Assembly (NCBI GenBank): GCA_019187495.1
Contig: JABAQN010000002.1
Location: 1 to 57,426 of the forward strand
Direction: 5' to 3'
DNA length: 57,426 bases
DNA from: Steroidobacteraceae bacterium
GTDB taxonomy: Bacteria > Pseudomonadota > Gammaproteobacteria > Steroidobacterales > Steroidobacteraceae
Both the position numbers and the translations under genes were made by a program. The notes below the pieces were generated by a model. That model was not told the origin of the DNA. It searched no databases and saw nothing but the letters and a program-made list of their open reading frames with translations. Positions 44,863 through 53,820 of this stretch are shown in pieces (the first letter of the stretch is position 1; every line of letters begins with the position of its first letter).

Positions 44863-47202
44863 TCAGGCCGCCATCGGCAGCGGCGCGGGGCGTGCGATCG
44901 CGTAACCCTGGATGTAGTCGAAGCCCATGCCGCGCGCCGCCTCGAGCGCGTCGGTGTCCTCGACGGCCTCGGCGATGACACGGAAGTCGAGTGTGCGCGC
45001 GAGCTTGACCATCGCGTCCACCATGGCGCGATTGACGCTGTCGGTACCGAGATTCTTCATGAACGAGCCGTCGATCTTCACGAAATCGACCGGTAGCGTC
45101 TTGAGATTCAGGAACGAGCCGGCGCCCGCGCCGAAATCATCGAGCGCGAACTGGCAGCCCATGCCGTGCAGCACCTGGATGAACCGGCGCGCGTGGTCGA
45201 GGTTCGCGGCCACCGCCGCCTCGCTCAACTCGAAACAGACGCGCGCCGGTGCGACACCGGTGCGATCGAAGCAGTCGACCACGAATTCGAGGAACTGCGC
45301 ATCGGACAGCGTCTGGCCCGAGATATTGATCGCGACCGTGCGCTCGGCCGGCGTCTGGATCGCGCCGCGCCCGAGCGCGGCGAGCGTCGTCTGCACGACC
45401 CAGCGGTCGATGAAGGGCGTGAGCCGGTAGCGCTCCGCGGCGTGCATGAACGCGGCGGGCTCGACGTCCGTCCCGGTGGCATCGCGCAGGCGCACCAGCA
45501 CTTCGAGCGCAGGTCCCGTGCCATTCGCGCCGAGCGCCGGCACGATCGGCTGGTGGTAGAGCTGGAAGCGGTTGTCCTTGAGTGCGGCCTGCAGGCGGTG
45601 CAGCCACTGCAGCTCGCCCGAGCGGCGCTCGGCCGCCTCGTCGCGCGCGGAATAGACCGCGACCTGCCCCGTGCCCTGGCGCTTCGCCATGTAGCAGGCG
45701 GAATCCGCCGCGGTGAGCAGGTCGTCGATCGTACCCGACTCGCGCGCGAGCTCGACGATGCCGACCGACACGCCGATCTCGAACACGCGGTCGCGCCAGA
45801 CGAAGCGATGATCGGCGACCGCGCGGCAGACGTCGTCGGCAATCTGTCGCGCCTTCTCGAGCGGGCAACCGAGCAGCAGCATGCCGAACTCGTCGCCGCC
45901 GATGCGCGCGACGGTATCGGAATCGCGCACCGCGTCGCGCAGGATCTTCGCCACTTCGCGCAGCAGGCTGTCGCCGGCGATATGGCCGCTCGTGTCGTTG
46001 ACCAGCTTGAATCGGTCGAGATCGAGATAGCAGAGGATGTGCGTGCCATCGCCCCGCCGTGCGGCATCGGCCGCTTCCTCGAGACGGCGCTCGAACTCGC
46101 GGCGATTGACGAGCCCGGTCAGCGCGTCGTGTGTCGCCTGGTACGACATCTGCCGCGCCATGCCCCGATGCTCGGTCACGTCGTGCAGCAGGACCACCGC
46201 GCCGGTGACCGAACCCGCCGCGTTGCGCAGCGGTGATGTGAGCGGCTCGATTGCGCGCTCCTCGCCGCTGTCGCGCGACACGAGCAGCGCGCGGCGCGGC
46301 GCATGCACGGCCGCGCCGCTTTCGATCGCGTGGCGTACCGGGTCGCCGATCGCCCGGCGGTCGGTCTCGTCGACGAGACTCACGATGTCCTCGAAGCGCC
46401 GGCCCTGCGCCTCGATGCGTGTCGCGCCTGCGAGCGCTTCGGCCGCGGCGTTCATGTACTCGATGTGACCCTGCGCATCGGTCACGACGATGCCCTCGGC
46501 GAGCGATTCGAGCGCGTCGTCGCGGTCGGCGAACCGCTCGGGTGCGGCGGCCGCCGCGGGCGCGGGTTCTTCGCCGGTCGGCGGCAGGCGCAGCGCCGGC
46601 ACGGTCTGCGTCGGAACGACCTCGACGCCGGTGACGAGCACCGCGGGCCCGCCCTCGTAGTCGATCAATGTGGTCGCGACTTCGAGGCGGCTCGCAAGAC
46701 CCTGCAAGCCGATGATGTCGATCTCGTAGCGATCGGCCGTCGCCTCGCCCGCGAGTTTGCGGCGCAGGTTCTCCTCGACGAGTTCCGCGCTGTCCGCGGC
46801 CACGATGTCGGCGAGCCGGCGGCCGGGAAGCACGGCGCGCTCGACGCCGACCAGGTTCGCGAACTGGCGATTCGCGTAGAGGATCACGTCGCGATGCACG
46901 ACCACCACTTCGTGGATCCGGTCACCGAGATCGGCGAACAGCGCGGGGTTCAGCCGCTCGCGATCGGCCTGCGCACCGACGCGCCCGAGCAGGTGATTGA
47001 TCGCGGTGCCGAGCGCCGCGAGTTCGGGCTGGTCGGTCTGCAGGTCGAGGCGACCCGAGAGGCGTCCGCCGATCGCAATGCGCTGCACCTCGCGCGACAG
47101 CGCGGCCACGGCCCGCAGTTCGCGGCGCTGGAACAGGTACAGGACAAGCAGCAGGACCGCTACCAGCGCGAGAAGTACGCTCACTAGCCCGACGATCGAC
47201 AT
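44863..47202 (-). CDS. Membrane-anchored PAS-PAS-GGDEF-EAL protein
   Basis: The 779-residue protein has one N-terminal membrane helix (about 5-25), a HAMP-like stretch, two PAS regions (about 90-195 and 225-350), a GGDEF domain with intact RIGGDEFGML near residue 435, and an EAL domain from about 545. The EAL signature reads EVL (LEVLVRL), but FELSEAAV, ALDDFGAGAGSFLNL, FVKIDGSFM and AEAVED are present. It may both make and break c-di-GMP; the sequence does not show which dominates. The start at 47202 begins the membrane helix. Its 3' end lies 7 bases from that of bufC. Confidence 0.92.
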   Translation of the reverse strand: MSIVGLVSVLLALVAVLLLVLYLFQRRELRAVAALSREVQRIAIGGRLSGRLDLQTDQPELAALGTAINHLLGRVGAQADRERLNPALFADLGDRIHEVVVVHRDVILYANRQFANLVGVERAVLPGRRLADIVAADSAELVEENLRRKLAGEATADRYEIDIIGLQGLASRLEVATTLIDYEGGPAVLVTGVEVVPTQTVPALRLPPTGEEPAPAAAAAPERFADRDDALESLAEGIVVTDAQGHIEYMNAAAEALAGATRIEAQGRRFEDIVSLVDETDRRAIGDPVRHAIESGAAVHAPRRALLVSRDSGEERAIEPLTSPLRNAAGSVTGAVVLLHDVTEHRGMARQMSYQATHDALTGLVNRREFERRLEEAADAARRGDGTHILCYLDLDRFKLVNDTSGHIAGDSLLREVAKILRDAVRDSDTVARIGGDEFGMLLLGCPLEKARQIADDVCRAVADHRFVWRDRVFEIGVSVGIVELARESGTIDDLLTAADSACYMAKRQGTGQVAVYSARDEAAERRSGELQWLHRLQAALKDNRFQLYHQPIVPALGANGTGPALEVLVRLRDATGTDVEPAAFMHAAERYRLTPFIDRWVVQTTLAALGRGAIQTPAERTVAINISGQTLSDAQFLEFVVDCFDRTGVAPARVCFELSEAAVAANLDHARRFIQVLHGMGCQFALDDFGAGAGSFLNLKTLPVDFVKIDGSFMKNLGTDSVNRAMVDAMVKLARTLDFRVIAEAVEDTDALEAARGMGFDYIQGYAIARPAPLPMAA

Positions 47203-47403
47203 CGGATTTCGGCTATCCCCTCTGTTTTTGTTGTGCGCATCGGACGCGCCCCACGTCTGGCGCCAGCATATAGGACGATATCCGCGGCGCGGCGCTGATT
47301 TCACGATAAGCGTGCATCCCAACTTGGCAGCGGCGCGGAAAACCCGTAACTTGGCGCGCCGTTTCCCGCGGCAGAATAAGTCCAATACGGAGCGTGTGCG
47401 TTG

Positions 47404-48051
47404 ATGTCGACCGTGGCTCTCGACCAGATGGTGATGCAGCAGGTGCGCGCGTGGGACGTGTTCGACGATCGCGTGCTCGAAACGATGCGCCGCGTGCCGC
47501 GCGCGGCCTACGTGCCGCAGGCCTGGCGCGATGTCGCGTACGCCGACGCCACGATCACGCTCGCCCACGGGCAGCGCATGCTTGCGCCGAAGGTGATCGG
47601 GCGCATCCTGCAGGCGGTCGCTCCGACGCCGCTCGACAACGTCCTCGAGATCGGCACCGGCTCCGGCTACCTGACCGCCTGCCTCGCGGCGACCGCGCGC
47701 CAGGTGCACTCCGTCGAAATCTACGGGGATCTCGCGAACGCCGCGCGCGGCCGGCTCGCCGCGGACGGCTTCGCCAACGCCGACGTGCGCACCGCGGATG
47801 CGTTCGAACTCACCCTCGACCCGCGTTACAACATCATCGTCCTGACCGGATCGCTGCCACGCTACGACGAGCGCTTCCAGGCCGCGCTCGAGGGCGGCGG
47901 ACGCCTGTTCGCGATCGTCGGCGACGGACCTGCGATGTCGGCGCGCCTGGTGCGCCGCACGTCCTCCACCACATGGACCAGCGAAGACCTGTTCGAGACC
48001 TGGGTCGAACCGCTGGTGCACGCCGAGCGGCCTCGCCGATTCGTATTTTGA
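47404..48051 (+). CDS. Protein-L-isoaspartate methyltransferase-like protein
   Basis: The 215-residue protein has the PIMT fold with SAM motif VLEIGTGSGYLTACLA and the N-terminal VPRAAYVPQAWRDVAYAD. The conserved substrate-site motif GQTIS of true PIMTs reads GQRMLAPK here, and the N-terminus is shorter. It is therefore a divergent member whose substrate may differ. It precedes tolC by 46 bases on the same strand, an arrangement I recall from other gammaproteobacteria. The 201-base gap upstream contains two copies of AACTTGGC (47321 and 47348) but no clear promoter. Confidence 0.82.
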   Translation: MSTVALDQMVMQQVRAWDVFDDRVLETMRRVPRAAYVPQAWRDVAYADATITLAHGQRMLAPKVIGRILQAVAPTPLDNVLEIGTGSGYLTACLAATARQVHSVEIYGDLANAARGRLAADGFANADVRTADAFELTLDPRYNIIVLTGSLPRYDERFQAALEGGGRLFAIVGDGPAMSARLVRRTSSTTWTSEDLFETWVEPLVHAERPRRFVF

Positions 48052-48097
48052 TCGGCGATGTGATATGGTGATGTAGAACACTATATAAGGGGCCCTT

Positions 48098-49567
48098 ATG
48101 CAGCGCTTTATCCTCCTCGCAACTACCGCCCTGCTCTTCGTCGGACAGGCCGCGGTGGCCGAGGACCTGCTCGCCGTGTACCAGCGCGCGCTTGAGGCCG
48201 ACCCGCAGATCCGCGAGGCCGAAGCGACGCGCCGTGCGAACCTCGAATCGAAGCCGCAGGCCATCGCTGCCCTGCTGCCGCAGCTCAGCGGCACGGCCGG
48301 CTACGACAAGAACAAGTTCGAGGGCACGAGTGACCAGGCCCAGATCGTCAGCGATGGCCCGAATGCCGGCGAGATCGCGATCTTCGGCACATCGGGAACG
48401 CGCGAACCGGAAACGAAGTCCTGGTCGGTCGACCTGCGCCAGAGCCTCTTTCGCTGGGAGAACTGGGTCGCGCTGCGGCGCGCCGACAAGCAGGTCGCGC
48501 AGGCCGAAGCCGACTACGCGGCGGCCGAGCAGGACCTGATCCTGCGCGTCTCGACCGCCTATTTCGACGTACTCGCGGCCCGCGACACGCTCGAGGCGCA
48601 ACAGGCGAACCTGCAGGCCGTTTCACGCCAGCTCGACCAGGCCGAGAAGCGCTTCGAAGTCGGCCTGATCGCGATCACCGACGTGCAGGAATCGCGCGCC
48701 GCGCGTGACAACGCCGCGGCGGACGTGATCGCCGCGAAGCGCCAGCTCGCCACCGCGGAAGAGGAATTGCGCGAGGTGACCGGCGCGAAGTACGCGACGC
48801 TCGACAAGCCGGGCGATGAGCTGCCGCTCAAGAGCCCGGCGCCCGCGAACGAGGACGACTGGGTGCGCGTCGCCATGGACCAGAACCTTGCGCTCGTCTC
48901 GAGCCGTCTTTCGGCCGATATCGCGCGCGACGACGTGCGCTCGGCCTTCGGTGGCCACCTGCCGTCGATCGACCTCACGGCGAGCTACGGCAACCAGCGC
49001 ATCACGACGGAGCAGACTTTCCCGGCCTTTCCGCCGTCTTTCCCGAACGAACGCTCGGTCTCGCTCGACAACGACACGGACGCGACCCTCGTCGGAGTGC
49101 AGTTCACGCTGCCGATTTTCAGCGGCGGCGGCACACGCTCGCGGGTGCGCCAGCAGGAGTTCCTGTGGCAGGCCGCGCGCCAGCGCCTCGAGCGCACGTC
49201 GCGCGAAACCGAGCGCCAGACGCGGGACGCTTTCCTCGGCGTGACGAGCGAGATCTCGCGGGTCAACGCCCTGAAGCAGGCGCTCGAATCGAGCCGCACC
49301 GCCCTCGAGGCCACCGAAGCGGGCTACGAAGTGGGCACGCGCACCACGGTCGATGTGCTGCAGGCGCGGCGCAATCTCGTCCAGGCATTCACGAACCTCT
49401 CGCGCAGCAAGTACGACTACCTGCTGAACGTGATCCGCCTGCGGCAGGCGGCCGGCACGCTGGATCGCCCCGCGCTCGAGGAGATCAACGGCTGGCTCGA
49501 CCAGACGGTGACGACGGTACCGGCGCCGCCTGCGGCGGAACCGGCGGGCGCGAGCCCGTCTCCGTAG
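48098..49567 (+). CDS. TolC-family outer membrane channel protein
   Basis: The 489-residue protein has a signal peptide (about 1-21, ending AAVA) and two OEP repeats. Typical segments are DLLAVYQRALEADPQIREAE, SWSVDLRQSLFRWENWVALRRA, YFDVLAARDTLEAQ, VGLIAITDVQESRA and YEVGTRTTVDVLQARRNL. It forms the trimeric exit duct for efflux pumps and type I secretion. An AGGGG ribosome site lies 5 bases before the ATG, and TATATAAG stands just upstream. Its last 83 bases overlap the converging waaA gene. Confidence 0.93.
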   Translation: MQRFILLATTALLFVGQAAVAEDLLAVYQRALEADPQIREAEATRRANLESKPQAIAALLPQLSGTAGYDKNKFEGTSDQAQIVSDGPNAGEIAIFGTSGTREPETKSWSVDLRQSLFRWENWVALRRADKQVAQAEADYAAAEQDLILRVSTAYFDVLAARDTLEAQQANLQAVSRQLDQAEKRFEVGLIAITDVQESRAARDNAAADVIAAKRQLATAEEELREVTGAKYATLDKPGDELPLKSPAPANEDDWVRVAMDQNLALVSSRLSADIARDDVRSAFGGHLPSIDLTASYGNQRITTEQTFPAFPPSFPNERSVSLDNDTDATLVGVQFTLPIFSGGGTRSRVRQQEFLWQAARQRLERTSRETERQTRDAFLGVTSEISRVNALKQALESSRTALEATEAGYEVGTRTTVDVLQARRNLVQAFTNLSRSKYDYLLNVIRLRQAAGTLDRPALEEINGWLDQTVTTVPAPPAAEPAGASPSP

Positions 49568-50828
49568 CGGCGATCACCGGGGAGAGCAGTTCGAGGAGGC
49601 GCGTCAGCGCACCGCGGTTGGCTTCGACCGCGGCGAGTCCGATGGCGCCGATGCGGGTCCTGCCGGCTGCATCGCCGAGGAGCTGCGCGGCCCGTTGGCC
49701 GAGCTCTTCGGCCGTGTGCACGACTTGCGCCGCGCCCTCCGTGACCAGCAGGCGCGCGATGTCCTCGGCATTGAACGTGTACGGGCCGGTCAGGATCGGC
49801 AGGCCGAGCGCCGCGGGCTCGAGCAGATTGTGGCCGCCCACCGGCACGAGGCTGCCGCCGACGAATGCGACATCGCCCGACGCATAGAGCAGCACGAGTT
49901 CACCGAGCGTATCGCCGAGGTACACCCCGGTGTCCGGCACGCAGCGCTCGCCCCGCGAGCGGCAGGCGAAGCTGACATCGGCGGCTTCGAGCGCCGCACG
50001 CACTTCGGCGAAGCGCGCGGGATGGCGCGGCACGAGAACCAGCAGCGCATCGGGATGCCGCTCGCGCACGCGCCGGTGCGCCTCGAGGATCATGCCTTCC
50101 TCTTTCGCGTGCGTGCTGCCGGCGACCCACACCGGGCGGCCGGCGGCATGCTCCGCGCGCAGCGCAGCGCCGCGCGCCCGCGCCTGCGCGGGCAGCGCAA
50201 AATCGAACTTGATGTTGCCCGTCACGTGCGTGCGCAGCGGATTCGCGCCGATGTAACGGAACCGCCCGGCATCGGCGGGGCTCTGCGCCGCGATCACGAT
50301 GCCGTTCGCGAGCGCCTCGCGAAAGAGCGCGGCAAGGCGCCGGTAGCGGCCGATCGAGCGCGGCGAAATGCGGGCGCTCGCGAGCACCAGCGGCACGCCG
50401 CGCCGGCCGCATTCGTGATACAGGTTCGGCCACAATTCGGTCTCGAGGATGATCGCGACGCGCGGACGCACGCGATCGAAGAAGCGCCGCACCGATCCCG
50501 GCAGGTCGTACGGCACGTAGCGCACGTGCGCGAGGCCCGCGAACAGCGCGCGGGCACGCTCCGCGCCGGTCGGCGTCACGGTCGTCACGACCAGCGGGAT
50601 CCCGGGATGGCGTTCGCGCAGCGCGCGCACGAGCGCGGCCGCGGCCTGCACCTCGCCCACCGAAACCGCATGCACCCAGAGGCACGCATCGGTCGATGGC
50701 ACGTCGCCGAAGCCGAAGCGCTCGCGGAAATTGTGCCAGTAGCTGTGGTCGCGAAAGCCGCGCAGCAGCATCGCGAGGCCGACGAGCGGCGCGAGCAGGT
50801 AGACCACGCACAGGTACAGCAGGCGCAT
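49485..50828 (-). CDS. waaA: 3-deoxy-D-manno-octulosonic acid transferase
   Basis: The 447-residue GT-B glycosyltransferase adds Kdo to lipid A precursor from CMP-Kdo. Motifs are SYWHNFRERFGFGD, WVHAVSVGEVQAA, LVVTTVTPTGAERA, ILETELWPNLY, VWVAGSTHAKEEGMIL, GGSLVPVGGHNLLEPAALG and GPYTFNAEDIA. The N-terminal membrane anchor (residues 1-24) is present. A kdkA-type gene lies 26 bases upstream. The Pro/Ser-rich tail of about 25 residues lies within the 83-base overlap with tolC and is probably not conserved. Confidence 0.95.
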   Translation of the reverse strand: MRLLYLCVVYLLAPLVGLAMLLRGFRDHSYWHNFRERFGFGDVPSTDACLWVHAVSVGEVQAAAALVRALRERHPGIPLVVTTVTPTGAERARALFAGLAHVRYVPYDLPGSVRRFFDRVRPRVAIILETELWPNLYHECGRRGVPLVLASARISPRSIGRYRRLAALFREALANGIVIAAQSPADAGRFRYIGANPLRTHVTGNIKFDFALPAQARARGAALRAEHAAGRPVWVAGSTHAKEEGMILEAHRRVRERHPDALLVLVPRHPARFAEVRAALEAADVSFACRSRGERCVPDTGVYLGDTLGELVLLYASGDVAFVGGSLVPVGGHNLLEPAALGLPILTGPYTFNAEDIARLLVTEGAAQVVHTAEELGQRAAQLLGDAAGRTRIGAIGLAAVEANRGALTRLLELLSPVIAATETGSRPPVPPQAAPVPSSPSGRASR

Positions 50829-50854
50829 CGGTGCGAAGCGCTCGCACAGTGCGC

Positions 50855-51652
50855 TCAAGCCCGGGCCTCTGCATCCGGAGCCGAACCCGTCGCCGCCGGC
50901 GGCGCAGCGGCCGGAGGACCTTCCCGGTAACCGGCGAGCAGCGAATGCCAGTCGGCTTCGGTGGCGCGGCCCGGCGGCAGGACATCCGTCACCTTGTCGA
51001 GCGAACGCCGCAATCGCACGAGGTTCGCGTCCCGCCAAAGCCCCGGGCGGCGCAGCGTCGCGCGGTCGAAATCGATCACGTGCACGGCGCCTTCGGCGCC
51101 GAGCAGGATATTGTGCGCATTGAGATCGGCGTGGCACACGCCAAGATCGTGGAAACGGCGCAGGTTCCGGCCGATCTCGACCCAGGTGAGGATCGGCACG
51201 CTGCCGAGTTCGAGCGTCGCGGCGAGCGACTTCGTCCCGTGGAGTCGTTCGGTGATCAGGTCGCCGCGATACAGGAGCCCGTGGCGCACGAAACGCGCGG
51301 CGACCGGCGGCGCGACGGGCAATCCGGCGTGCGCGAGGTGATAGGTCAGGTGCCATTCGGCGAATGGCCGCGTCGCGCCCTCGCCGCGCCACAGGTAGCG
51401 ATCGGCGATCACGCGCGCGATGAGCCCGCCGCGGCGATAGTGGCGCAGCGCGTACTCATGTCCGTTCTCGGCGAAAAACAACGTCGCGCCGCGGCCGGCC
51501 GCCTCGCCCGTCACCGCATTGCGCTTGCGCCAGAAAACGGGGTCGAACCAGTCCGCGCGCAAATTGCCCACCCGGGAGGCGTCATATAGCATCACGCCGC
51601 CGGCGATGGCCGCGCGCTTGACTTCCGATCCGCTCGTCCAGGTACGCGCCAT
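50855..51652 (-). CDS. kdkA: 3-deoxy-D-manno-octulosonic acid kinase
   Basis: The 265-residue protein kinase-fold enzyme phosphorylates Kdo of the LPS inner core. It shows YALRHYRRGGLIARV, LITERLHGTKSLAATL, the catalytic HADLNAHNILL and VHVIDFDRATLRRPG. With waaA next to it, the LPS probably carries a single Kdo that is phosphorylated; this is inference. The start at 51652 leaves only 20 bases to the divergent glycosyltransferase; Met21 (51592) is an alternative that leaves room for promoters. The tail is Ala/Pro-rich. Confidence 0.9.
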   Translation of the reverse strand: MARTWTSGSEVKRAAIAGGVMLYDASRVGNLRADWFDPVFWRKRNAVTGEAAGRGATLFFAENGHEYALRHYRRGGLIARVIADRYLWRGEGATRPFAEWHLTYHLAHAGLPVAPPVAARFVRHGLLYRGDLITERLHGTKSLAATLELGSVPILTWVEIGRNLRRFHDLGVCHADLNAHNILLGAEGAVHVIDFDRATLRRPGLWRDANLVRLRRSLDKVTDVLPPGRATEADWHSLLAGYREGPPAAAPPAATGSAPDAEARA

Positions 51653-51672
51653 TTTCGCCCATCCCAGAGATC

Positions 51673-52755
51673 ATGCTGCCACTCACCACGCCGCCGCGTA
51701 GCCTGTGCCTGCTGCGGCTGTCGGCGATCGGCGATACCTGCCACGTCGTGCCGGTGATCCGCACGCTGCAGAGAGCGTACCCGCAAGCCCGGATCACGTG
51801 GATCATCGGCAAGCTCGAGGCGAAGCTGATGTCCCTGCTGCCGGATGTCGAGTTTATCACCGTGGACAAGCGCGCCGGCCTCGGGGGCCTCAGGTCGCTG
51901 CGTGCGCAGCTTGCCGGCAGGCGCTTCGACGTGCTGCTGCACCTGCAGCTCGCGCTGCGCGCGAGCCTCGTCGCGAGCTGCGTGCGCGCAAGGGTCAGGC
52001 TCGGCTTCGATCGCGCGCGCGCGCGCGAACTGCAGTGGCTCTTCACCGGTGCGCGCATCGCGCCGCGCTCGCGCGAGCATGTGCTCGACAGTTTCTTCGG
52101 CTTCACGGCCGCGCTCGGCATCCAGGGCCGCCTGCTCGACTGGTCGTTGCCGCTGCCCGCGGATGCACAGGACTATGCCGCGCGATTGATCCCGGGGGGC
52201 GTGCCCACGCTCCTCGTGAGCCCGTGCTCGAGCCACAGCCTGCGCAACTGGTCGGTCGAACGCTATGCCGCGATCGTCGATCACGCCGCGCTCCACCACG
52301 GCTTGCGCGTGATCCTCTGCGGTGGGCCCTCGGCGCTCGAACGCGAGGCGGGCGAGGCCATCGCCGCGCTGGCCCGCGCGCCGCTCATCAACCAGATCGG
52401 CCGCGACACACTGCCGCAGATGCTGGCGTTGATCGGCGCCGCAACCGCGCTCCTCACCCCCGATTCCGGCCCCGCGCACATGGCGACCATGGTCGGTACC
52501 CCGGTGATCGGCCTCTATGCCGCGACCAACCCCGCGCGCAGCGGCCCGTACCTGTCGCGCGAATGGTGTGTCGATGCCTACCCCGCCGCGGCACAGCGCT
52601 TTCGCGGCAAGGCGCCCGGGGCGCTGCCCTGGACCGAGAAGATCGAGGAACCGGGGGTCATGGACCTCATCACCGTCGAGGCCGTGCGCGAGCGGCTCGA
52701 TGCGCTGCTCGCCGCGCGCAGCGCGGGCCGCAGGCTGCTAGCATCCGCCCCATGA
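51673..52755 (+). CDS. Glycosyltransferase family 9 (heptosyltransferase-like)
   Basis: The 360-residue GT9 protein shows LCLLRLSAIGDTCHVVPVIR, LLHLQLALRASLVA, LLVSPCSSHSLRNWSVERYA, LINQIGRDTLPQMLALI and LTPDSGPAHMATMVGTPVIGLYAATNP. These are the core motifs of ADP-heptose LPS heptosyltransferases. It is probably a core heptosyltransferase of the WaaC/WaaF/WaaQ group; which one cannot be told from sequence by eye. Its stop overlaps the DUF6165 start (ATGA). It diverges from kdkA. Confidence 0.9.
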   Translation: MLPLTTPPRSLCLLRLSAIGDTCHVVPVIRTLQRAYPQARITWIIGKLEAKLMSLLPDVEFITVDKRAGLGGLRSLRAQLAGRRFDVLLHLQLALRASLVASCVRARVRLGFDRARARELQWLFTGARIAPRSREHVLDSFFGFTAALGIQGRLLDWSLPLPADAQDYAARLIPGGVPTLLVSPCSSHSLRNWSVERYAAIVDHAALHHGLRVILCGGPSALEREAGEAIAALARAPLINQIGRDTLPQMLALIGAATALLTPDSGPAHMATMVGTPVIGLYAATNPARSGPYLSREWCVDAYPAAAQRFRGKAPGALPWTEKIEEPGVMDLITVEAVRERLDALLAARSAGRRLLASAP

Positions 52756-53150
52756 AAGACATCCTCGTGCCGATCTCACCAGGCGAACTGCTCGACAAGA
52801 TCACGATCCTGCGCATCAAGTCGGCGCGCATGACCGACGCATCGAAACTCGCGAACGTGCGCCACGAGCTGACGCAGCTCGAAGCGACCTGGCGCACGAG
52901 CGGCGCCGCGATCCCCGAGGTCGCAAGCGACGAGGCCGCGTTGCAGCGGGTCAACGAGGCGCTGTGGGACATCGAGGACGAAATCCGCGACAAGGAGCTC
53001 GCACAGGCCTTCGATGCCCGCTTCATCGAACTCGCGCGCGCTGTCTACGTGACGAACGACGAGCGGGCCGCGATCAAGAAGCGGGTCAACACGCTCCTCG
53101 GCTCGACGATCGTTGAAGAGAAGTCCTACCGGCCGTATCGGCCGGGGTGA
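52752..53150 (+). CDS. DUF6165 family protein
   Basis: The 132-residue cytoplasmic protein begins MKDILVPISPGELLDKITIL and is mostly helical, with charged segments ALWDIEDEIRDKEL and FIELARAVYVTNDERAAIKK. It matches a family of unknown function that I recall beside LPS glycosyltransferase genes. It is coupled to the GT9 gene by an ATGA overlap, which suggests a role in LPS core assembly. Confidence 0.85.
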   Translation: MKDILVPISPGELLDKITILRIKSARMTDASKLANVRHELTQLEATWRTSGAAIPEVASDEAALQRVNEALWDIEDEIRDKELAQAFDARFIELARAVYVTNDERAAIKKRVNTLLGSTIVEEKSYRPYRPG

Positions 53151-53175
53151 CGGGGAAGCGGGCGGCGCACCGGCC

Positions 53176-53760
53176 TCAAGTAATGAGCCGGCTCAGGATG
53201 AAGTAGCCGCCGCCGAGCAGTACCGCGGTCTGGCCGAGCATCACCGTGAAGACCCAGCGGACGAGTTCGGCCTTCACGCCGTGCAATTCGACGCGGATTT
53301 CCGACTTCCATTCGTGGAGGTCGCTCCGCATTTGCGCGAAATCCCGCTTCAGCCCGGCCACATCGGCCTTGAGTTCCGCCACCTCTGCCTTGAGCTGCGC
53401 GACGTCCACTTTCAGCTGTTGGACGTCCACTTTCAGCTGCGCGACGTCCACCTTCAGCTGCGCGACGTCCACCTTCAGCTGTGCGACGTCCACCTTCAGC
53501 TGCACGACGTCCGCCTTCAGCTGTGCGACGTCCGCCTTGAGCTGCACGACGTCCGCCTTCAGCTGCACAACATCGGCCTTGAGCGGCGTCAGCTCGGAAC
53601 GGAATTCGCCGCGCAGATCGAGGAAGTCGGAGCGGCTCACCATGGCTTCACGCTGCGAGGAGACTTCGAGCTCGATCGCCTGCGCAAGCGCCAGCGCCTG
53701 CTCCGAGGGCAGGTTCGCGCGCTCCAGCAACTCGAGGGTAGCGGTCCGCATCGGCGCCAT
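53176..53760 (-). CDS. Coiled-coil protein of heptad repeats with C-terminal membrane helix
   Basis: The predicted 194-residue protein has a short helical N-terminus (LERANLPSEQALALAQAIELE), then eleven consecutive heptads of the type ADVVQLK/VDVAQLK, a linker, and a C-terminal hydrophobic segment (VMLGQTAVLLGGGYFIL). The layout recalls DUF1640/CCDC90-like membrane coiled coils. The heptads are encoded by a 21-base tandem repeat, so length may vary between strains. Start choices are 53760 and 53751. The function is unknown. Confidence 0.75.
   Translation of the reverse strand: MAPMRTATLELLERANLPSEQALALAQAIELEVSSQREAMVSRSDFLDLRGEFRSELTPLKADVVQLKADVVQLKADVAQLKADVVQLKVDVAQLKVDVAQLKVDVAQLKVDVQQLKVDVAQLKAEVAELKADVAGLKRDFAQMRSDLHEWKSEIRVELHGVKAELVRWVFTVMLGQTAVLLGGGYFILSRLIT
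53357..53587. repeat. 21-bp tandem repeat, eleven units
   Basis: Eleven 21-base units of the type GCGACGTCCACCTTCAGCTG plus one base run without interruption inside the coiled-coil gene. Central units (53399-53566) are nearly identical and the outer ones have diverged. Each unit encodes one heptad, so gain or loss of a unit keeps the frame and register. Confidence 0.92.
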
Positions 53761-53820
53761 GCTGCGCGCGTGGCCGGTGGTCGTGCAAGCCGCGAAACCC
53801 GGCAAACACGCCCGAAATGC

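Noticed and set aside
47321..47355. Two AACTTGGC copies as an operator before the PIMT-like gene
   Set aside because: Only two 8-base copies with no known regulator motif; too weak to report as a site.
53357..53587. Regular repeats that might be a CRISPR array
   Set aside because: The units are directly adjacent with no spacers and encode in-frame heptads.
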